In this document: positions 56,941 through 64,000 of the stretch, piece by piece
Layout of the letters: each line of letters begins with the position of its first letter
Position numbering within the stretch: the stretch's first letter is position 1
Notes under the pieces: generated by a model
What the model saw: the letters and a program-made list of their open reading frames with translations, nothing else
The model's database searches: none
Told to the model about the DNA's origin: nothing
NCBI GenBank assembly: GCA_947179155.2
Contig: OX359264.1
Coordinates: forward strand, 55,763,202 to 55,827,201
Reading direction: 5' to 3'
DNA: 64,000 bases
Origin: Hedera helix
Lineage: Eukaryota > Streptophyta > Magnoliopsida > Apiales > Araliaceae
Program-made: the position numbers and the translations under genes

Positions 56941-59281
56941 GTATGTGCTCTGTACTTTGAATATTTAGTGTTTCTGAGTTTTCATTTCGTTTTTTTTGGA
57001 GGAATTCGTTGCTTTGATTTTGGTGGGATTGTTTGGGTGATTCTTGGGTTGTGATGAAAATTCAATTGCTCTGTTGTTCCGTTCTAGTTTGCATTTCCTT
57101 AAACTAATTATCTTTTTTATTTGATTATATACAGTACATATATTATAGCTATAACTTGATATTTGCTATTAAAAGCAACTTTTAAAAGTTTTTTGTAGCA
57201 AAAGAAACACTTTCAGGAGCTAAAGTTATTAGCTTTTTGAATGCTTTCAACTTTAAGATGATTCTGAATTATGAGACAGAGTAATTCTACTTCTTATCTT
57301 CTAACCACTGGAGGCCATTGGTTATCAGACAATCTGACAGAGAGAAAAGAAAGGGGGTGAGGAAAAGTTTTTTTTTTTATTTTAAAGAAAAGGAAAACTG
57401 TGCTTTAAATCTCTATTTTTTCCTGGCCTTTTAAACTTTTTCTACTGACCAATCAATTTAAGAGATAGTGACGACATCTCCATCACTTGTTTGAATGAGT
57501 TGGTTAGGACCACCCAATTCTTGTTTTCAGTTTGTTCTTGGATTCATCTTTACCTGTAAATAGACAATCAGCCATATCCAGCTACCATCAGTTTTAGACT
57601 ACAGCAAGTTGGGAAATTTTCGGCTATTTGGCACCATAATATTTAATAATTTGCTAGCTGTATCTTGTATAGGAAGGGAAAATCTATCTGGTTTTTCGTT
57701 TCTTTGATGCGTGTACAATATTGCTCATCACTATCTAGTATTACAAAATCAAGAAACTAAGATTCGAAACAAAATGTGGCCACTACATTACCATCCTGGC
57801 TTTATAATAGATTTTTTTATTTTTTATTTTTGACGATTCTGCTTCATTCTACCATAGGTGGAAAAAGAAAAGGCTACATTCCAGAAATCCACAGAAAAGT
57901 CTCAGCCATGAGATGATACTTTATTACCACTTTATAATGTAGTGATTTTAACGGTGTGTTTAAAGCTATTTTTGTTTTATATAAAAAAAAAAAGGGTATT
58001 AAAGCAGCTTATATGTGCTTGGAATTGATTATGGAAGTATTTATTTCCGCTTTGTTTCAATGACAAATGAAACAAAATATTAATAATCAACTGTACCTTA
58101 TTAGTTTGGGGATGTAGATTTTGCAATTTCTGTAATTTAACCTGCTGTCGTCCCTACTTGTGATCAGCTGCCTGTTGTTCATAGGAAAAAAATTATCAAC
58201 ATTTCACCTTTACTTAACTCGTTCTCCCTACAGAATTTAGAACTCGGTAAATGAGCATTACTATGAGGTATCTGCATACTTTGATCAAGAAACTCATTTC
58301 TGTGTTATCTTCAATATTTTCCTTCAGTGTCAGGAAAGCTTTCGATTTTCTCTATCTTTGATGTTACTGAAAACCATAATTTTAATGAACATGAGCCTTG
58401 CGCGGTAGTTCAGATCTTAGAACTTCATTTTTAGACCTTGGATATATATCAAATGTAGCTTTGGAGAAACTCGCCATATTCCCCCACCCTCTCCGCTGAG
58501 TAATATATAAATTTCATGAATTGCTTGAGTGTCCAATTTAGAAATTGACACTCTTTGCGAAGTAAAGAGCTTCTCTCCCTTACATTGCCCATTTATATCT
58601 TTTTAACTAGGTTTGTTGAAATTCCCTCTCTTTTTCTTCTTATATTTGTTTCTTCTGCGAGGTCAGGTCTTTCTCTCCCCTGCTGTATTCAACTTTCTTC
58701 ATCTAAAAAATCTTTGATAGTGATTAAAAAACTGAAAGGAAAAGAATTGTAATATTCTATGCTTGAAAGTGAAGAAAATCAATGGACTAGTTACAACTAT
58801 ATATTCTCTTAAGCATAGTAATGGAAGGGATCATGCAACATAGGTTTTTTCTGTCTCAATATTGCATATGCTCGTTAGAAAGCAAAATTTCATAAATATA
58901 TCCTACAGATGGAATACCAAATTTGACTGCATAGTATATATATCATACATGTCCAATTCACTCCAGTTAGTGTATGATCCATTTGACGGATGAAGATAAA
59001 AACAGAGAAAGTGAGAAGTCTACGATGAGAAAAGAATGGATTTTGCTGTTCGTGGAGCTATAGATTGATTTACTACTGTTTCTGCTTGAACTTAGTGTTT
59101 GCCTATGGATATATGGAAGTATGAATCTAAGACTGTTCTCATGTATCTATGAATTTCCTTAGTCATTCGTAGGAGGACATCATAACATGCTTATATATGT
59201 AGACTTTTTATCCTTTCCCCTGACATAAGAATGGCCAGCAAAGATATTTGAATCTGACTTGAGGCCGTCTCAGTTGTGCAG
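56941..59281 (+). other. Proposed 5' UTR intron of the DUF3527 gene (~2.3 kb)
   Basis: It runs from GTATGTGC to GTTGTGCAG, is AT-rich and non-coding on inspection, and ends 78 bp before the ATG. Long first introns in the 5' UTR are common in plants. Without RNA data this is a proposal. Confidence 0.35.
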
Positions 59282-59359
59282 GTGGAATTAATCCGTTTAA
59301 CTATCAGAGGGTGTATCATTAATTAGAAACAATCCGAAGGGATCAAAAGACCTTCTAAT

Positions 59360-62073
59360 ATGGCTAGTCCTTTCTCACCCAGTACAAGTCGTGGTACAAA
59401 GTCGCAAAACAGGTTTAAGAAAGAGAAGCGCAACTTATCATATGCTGACCTCCATTCAGAAGTAATGAATGAAGTGAACAGTATGCCACCGACACCTTCA
59501 GGGCTTCACCAAAAGCAACAAGTTAGAAGCAAGGAAAGTGAGAATGAGGAGCTTGTTAAATACATGTCAAAATTGCCTAGTTATCTGGAGAAAGGAGAAA
59601 AAGTTCAGGATAAACCTTTGAATATTGGAGTCCTTGACTGGCGCAGTTTAGAAAATTGGCAGTATTACCATTCAAAAATGCCCAGCAGAAGTAGCAGGTA
59701 TTCAGCATCCAGCAGCATTACCTCCTCAAGCTTCTCGACAGATGGATCATCTAACTATTATAGAAGACGTCACAGCTGCTCTCCTTCTGGTCGAAAAGGA
59801 CGACGACCTACACTACAATCTTATTTGAATATTTCTCCAGTAGAAGGTCACTTTGAATTCGTTCAGTCCTCTGCAGGAAATGCTAGCAAGTTTCAAGATT
59901 TCAAAGCCGTCCCAAGTAATCCCTTAGATGAACAGCAAAATGTCCCAAGAGAATATCAGTTTTCCAACACGAAATCTTCAGAAATCAAACTGAAAGAATG
60001 CAAGAAGAAAAATTTAGACCTGCAGAGCATTCCCAAGACAAGAACATCCAGGAATTTTGCAACTTATGGAGCTCCATCATCTTCAAAAGGGAAGTTGAAA
60101 GTCCGCGATGATGCATCTACAAAGGAATCGGAGAAGTTGGAAAATCAATATGATACTAGCATTCATCATGATTCCCCTGATAGCCTCAAAAATGTAGTCC
60201 TACTTTTGCCAAGTGATGGTGCTGAGAGTAAGCATTCTGAAATCTCTCACCCTTTTGGTTTTCCGCATACAAATGGTCAAAAATCAACAAAATCTTCTCA
60301 AACGAGCTCAGAGGGATTTTATTTTGAAGAGGTCTACCATCACTCATGCCCCCTGCCTCGTGAAATTGGTGGCACCAAAGAGTCTCAGATGGGACAGCAT
60401 ATTTCTGCCGATCAAACGAGTGTCAAGTTCTCCGGCTCACCGTCTTCTGCACTAAAATCAGTTAGTCCAGCTAGAAGCATGATTATGGAAGAGAAGCCAA
60501 GCATGATGCAAGTAAATTCAACTGTTACCAAGTCTTTAAAGGGATCAAATATGAAGATGAGCACTGTTTCAGCCACTAAGGTGAGAGACCCGTCACCAAC
60601 TCGTCGATTTAGCATGGTCTTGGACAGGATACGCAGAACTTCCAACTCCAAAGACCCTGCAGCTATGCCTCAATTCAGCTGCAAAGATATTACTGCAAAA
60701 TCTGGTGCAGAAAGAACTGATGATTCTGCTTGCTCAAATAATTCAACAAGCGATAAATCAAATGTTGTTAGCAGAGACCGTTCTAGTCCTTTGAAGAGGT
60801 TACTAGATCCACTGCTGAAGCCAAAGGCAGCCAACTCCCATTTTGCTCAGCAATCACAAAAGGATTCAACATCAACCGATAGGGCCTCCACATCTTTCAA
60901 TGAACCACGAGAATCATCCTCTGTAAATCCGGTGAAAGTAAAGTTAGATTTGTCGAGTTTGAGTGCAGCTAATGTAGATGTTTCACGTAATATTGAGAAG
61001 CAAGGATCATCAACACTGCAAGCTTATTTACAAATTGCAGTCAAGAATGATCTTCCTCTGTTTACATTTGCAGTTGACAAAAACAGTGATGTTCTAGCAG
61101 CCACCTTGAGGAAGTTTTCTTCAAGAAAAGATGATTCCACCTGGATTTATACTTTCTTCACCATTCAAGAAACGAAGAAAAATGGAGGCTGGTTGGGTTA
61201 TGGTTCCAAAGGCAAGGATTATGTCCCTAATGTAGTTGCCCAAATGAAGGTTTCTGACTTTCCATTCTCAAATTCAGGTGGACGCCACTATGCTGATCTA
61301 TTGAGCACTAGGGAGTATGTTTTGTTTGCAGTGGACTTAAGACCGCGCGATCATGAAACATCTGATGTCCAACCAAAAGATGAGCTTGCGGCCATTGTTG
61401 TCGAGTTTCCAAGAAGTACCATTACAGATTTGAAAGAGTCATCGCAAGATGTCAGAGGCTCATCTAATTCAAGAAATCTTCAAGAACTTTTTAGCACAAC
61501 AGTTATACTACCTGGTGGAGTTCATGGCCAACCAAGTAAGGGAGAACCTTCTCCATTGATTGAAAGATGGTTATCAGGTGGCCTATGTGATTGCGGAGGT
61601 TGGGATCTGGGTTGCAGAGTAAAAGTTCTTGGGAACCAAAGTCAAAAACCTACTGGACAATTTGAACTTTTCCCTCAGTCTAAGGTACTTTTTTCTTAAA
61701 GTCCATCCATGTTCAACTGTATCGTTTATATGACTGCTAGTTCATTTTCCTAATTTCACTGCGCTTTTTCCAACAGGAAGAAGTCCTAGAAACTATGCCT
61801 TTCTTCACCCTGTCTTTGCTCAAGAATGGCATGTTCTCAGTGGAATTTGATTCATCAATCTCACTTCTACAAGCATTCTCCATTTGTATAGCAGTTTTAG
61901 ACAGCAAAAAATCATCTGAGCTTCAACAACCGAGTAACTTGTTCCAGGAGAAATTGACTGAAGAAACCACATTACTGGAAAATTTTGGAATAAATGCTCC
62001 TAAACAAGTCCGAGTTGTCGTTCCTGCAAGATTTGCCTCACACCCTCCTCATTCCCCTGTCGGAAGGGTTTAA
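59360..62073 (+). CDS. DUF3527-domain protein (873 aa, two coding exons)
   Basis: A plant-specific protein of unknown biochemical role. Exon 1 is 59360-61684, the intron 61685-61776 (GTACTT...CAACAG), and exon 2 61777-62073; the phase is 0 and the frame stays open. The N-terminus is basic and low-complexity, with a conserved-looking block (LSYADLHSEVMNEVNSMPPT) and VLDWRSLENWQYY near residue 95. Ser-rich stretches follow (~110-140), then a long probably disordered middle with SPTRRFSMVLDRIRR. The DUF3527 domain spans ~551-850: LPLFTFAVDKNSDVLAATLR, TWIYTFFTIQ, GWLGYGSKGKDYVPNVVAQM, ELAAIVVEFPRS, a Gly/Cys-rich CDCGGWDLGC near 743, and FSVEFDSSISLLQAFSICIA in exon 2. The start is the first ATG after the proposed 5' UTR splice site and gives the family's N-terminal block. 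No membrane segment or signal peptide is seen. Confidence 0.92.
61685..61776 (+). other. Coding intron of the DUF3527 gene (92 bp)
   Basis: CTAAG-GTACTTTT at the donor and TTTTTCCAACAG at the acceptor. Removing it joins QSK to EEVLETMPFF in phase and keeps the DUF3527 homology continuous. Without splicing, translation would end at TAA 61697-61699. Confidence 0.85.
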
Positions 62074-63357
62074 CATCCTGCACATGAAGTCAGGCTTCCA
62101 TGGTTTGTTATCACTGATTGCGTAATTAAGCTGTTGCTAAATTCTCCAATTAAGTTGTATTATTGAAGCGATCGTCAGCATTCTCATAGGTGCAGCAGCC
62201 AAATGTTATGTGCTATGGGAACAGGATATATAACAAGATTATTGTAATTGGACTTCCTTCTGTAAAAAGAATAGCAATATCACAATAAATAGAAACTATC
62301 TTAATAAGTCAGCTCTCAGCATCTCTTTTCAATCTGAAAAAACAAGCAAATTCTAGTTAAACGATCTCCGTTGTGCGGGAATTCTGAAGACAATGTTGTA
62401 TATTTACTGATGTGATTCTACATGAACAGAAAGATAAAAGAAAAATATACTTATACACTACTGTCTAGACTTATCTTATCTAGTCTATCAACATCGTGAA
62501 TCTCTCTCAATTACCATCTCTAAGGTCCCAGCGGCACTCACCTTGTTAGTTCTGTACAAAACAGTACATTCTCGTTGTTTTTGGGACGCTTTTGACATTT
62601 AAATAGGGACAGCACCACTAAATTCACTTGCCATCGTCACCGTCAGCCTAACCTATCAATAGAAGTGATCTCTTTCCTTTTTGCTCCTTTTTTTGGTGTT
62701 GCTATATTAGACTCGTAATTATATACACATCTTCACCTTCGGTACTTGCTCAATCTTTTTCTTAATGTGACGTTTAGGTTTTATGTGTTTTACATTTCTT
62801 CAATCAAGTAATCAACCCCACCAGGCACCAGCATTCTGTTAATCATAAGGTAAAGAATATCACGTTTGCTTTCCTTCCTTTAGTGAAAACACTAAAGAAT
62901 TACCAATTAATTAAGAATTTCCATCAAATAATTCTTCATGCTGAATACAACACACAAACACAAGTCTTTCCACGCTAATAAGAGGCTTACAAATAATTTA
63001 CTGTGACGGCCCAAAGATAGATTGAGAAACCAAGACAGCAAGTCACATGCCATTCAATTTATTGCTGGACAGTAATGCCGATTATATTGTAATCGTTTGC
63101 ATATCTGATATGTAACATTGCCACAAAATTATGACGATTTCCAAAGAAACATGTTCAAAAGAAGGCCAAAATTTTCAACTTGCATTTCTCTGCTGGTTAT
63201 CTGGGAAATAATTCCTGGCATTCTTACTTTAACAACAAACTAGAATGGAACTTTGACAAATCTCACTCACCAACTTCCCCCTGGCAGCCAACTAATTGTA
63301 TTTAATAAGTAAAAAACCATAATTCCTCATTTGAGCTTTGACAACTTCTTCAGAAAT
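62074..63357. other. 3' UTR of the DUF3527 gene and intergenic spacer
   Basis: A polyadenylation-like AATAAA lies at 62284-62289, about 210 bp after the stop. No other gene seen on the plus strand. The left-facing 3' UTR of the possible minus-strand gene at 63358 would lie in the right part. Confidence 0.5.
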
Positions 63358-63408
63358 TCACATTGGAGGTCTACCAGTACCAAGTAGCTGACCAATCAGA
63401 TTAGTCAC
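63358..63408 (-). CDS. Possible last coding exon of a minus-strand gene (16 aa)
   Basis: On the minus strand a good acceptor (CATATATTTCAG) at 63409-63410 precedes GTG ACT AAT..., which reads VTNLIGQLLGTGRPPM and then TGA (63358-63360). Such a short terminal exon is plausible in a plant gene whose body lies to the right of the window. I could not find a matching upstream exon in 63409-64000 that joins in phase, so this is tentative. Confidence 0.3.
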   Translation of the reverse strand: MTNLIGQLLGTGRPPM

Positions 63409-64000
63409 CTGAAATATATGAAATGAAGATTATTCATCTGTCAAATTGAACCATTTATATTGTAATTCATTATTGAACAGTATCAATTCAATATCCATTA
63501 CCAATAAGACCGATTTAACACAACTAACACAGCTTTAATATTCTGCATCTCTTAATTAAAAAGATAAGAATACACAAACACACCCGTGTATATGTATAAA
63601 GAATTATTTAATTTTTTTAGAATAGGTATTAAAAGCTAGGCATAAGTCATAACATTGAAGCTAAGATATAAAGTAGACAACACCAGCGAAAGACGACATT
63701 GTTTTCGAAAAGTAAAACAGGTGGAGGATCATCTAAAAGAAAAATACCAGCGACGATATTGAACTGCAGATATACGAGGAAATTTGAGAGGACAAAACCA
63801 AGCAGTTTCAAGCAAAAGCTTAAGGCTAGGAAAAATGGTGGGAGATAGCATTCAAAAGAGGGAAACAACCTAACAATCAAGCACTCGCATACCGCTGGTA
63901 AAGATGAACCTGACAGGCACTTATCCAATACTCAGTCAAGACATTGACAATTCTTCGGCTTCAACTTTAGTGATATTATTATCTCAATCATGGAAATCAT
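63409..64000. other. Right edge, unassigned
   Basis: Possibly intron of the minus-strand gene proposed at 63358. A hydrophobic open frame at 63647-63928 on the minus strand has no recognisable family and is not called. Confidence 0.35.

Noticed and set aside
63647..63928. A 93-codon hydrophobic frame on the minus strand
   Set aside because: Hydrophobic runs arise easily from T-rich DNA; no family match, and no supporting start context.
63900..64000. A possible upstream exon joining to 63358-63408
   Set aside because: The candidate donor (near 63947) leaves two bases of a codon and would put an immediate stop after the junction, so no in-phase join was found.

Overview
The window is nuclear DNA of a flowering plant, most likely a eudicot. 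It is AT-rich, has spliced genes with plant-specific family members (UDP-glycosyltransferase, F-box, COPT copper transporters, a DUF3527 protein), and carries plant-type LTR retrotransposons, a CACTA-like element and many small inverted-repeat elements. Species cannot be named from the sequence alone.

Region 1-16578 is a three-layer nest of one long-LTR Ty3/gypsy chromovirus family, probably Tekay/Del-like. A minus-strand LTR (C) runs off the left edge. It is split by a plus-strand solo LTR (B, TSD TAAAC). B is split in turn by a complete element (A, 1859-13144, TSD AGTAG) with 3.2-kb LTRs, gag-pol and a chromodomain. Element A's gag carries one in-frame TAG. Region 16579-24540 is repeat-rich: a copia-like 3' end with its LTR, a 2.6-kb CACTA-like element, a 1.25-kb element with 84-bp inverted ends, and a 0.7-kb near-perfect foldback.

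Region 24542-39450 is the gene-bearing arm. It has two tandem minus-strand COPT copper transporters with GTAC motifs upstream of each, an F-box gene, one apparently intact UGT76-like glycosyltransferase gene (34208-36522) whose intron holds a solo LTR-like insertion, and two broken UGT relics (32143-32352 and 37911-39410).

Region 39949-50090 is a second, very young copy of the chromovirus family (element D, TSD CTTTT, 2941-bp LTRs that look about 99.9% identical). Most of its gag, including the capsid core and zinc knuckles, has been replaced by about 0.5 kb of unrelated open reading frame. Its protease lies in a different frame from its RT-integrase block. This is the most unusual object in the window. 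A solo LTR (E, 52470-55606) follows.

Region 56300-62300 holds a single large gene for a DUF3527 protein, with a proposed 2.3-kb intron in its 5' UTR and one coding intron. The right edge may contain the last coding exon of a minus-strand gene (63358-63408). All comparisons between copies were made by eye, without alignment software or database searches.
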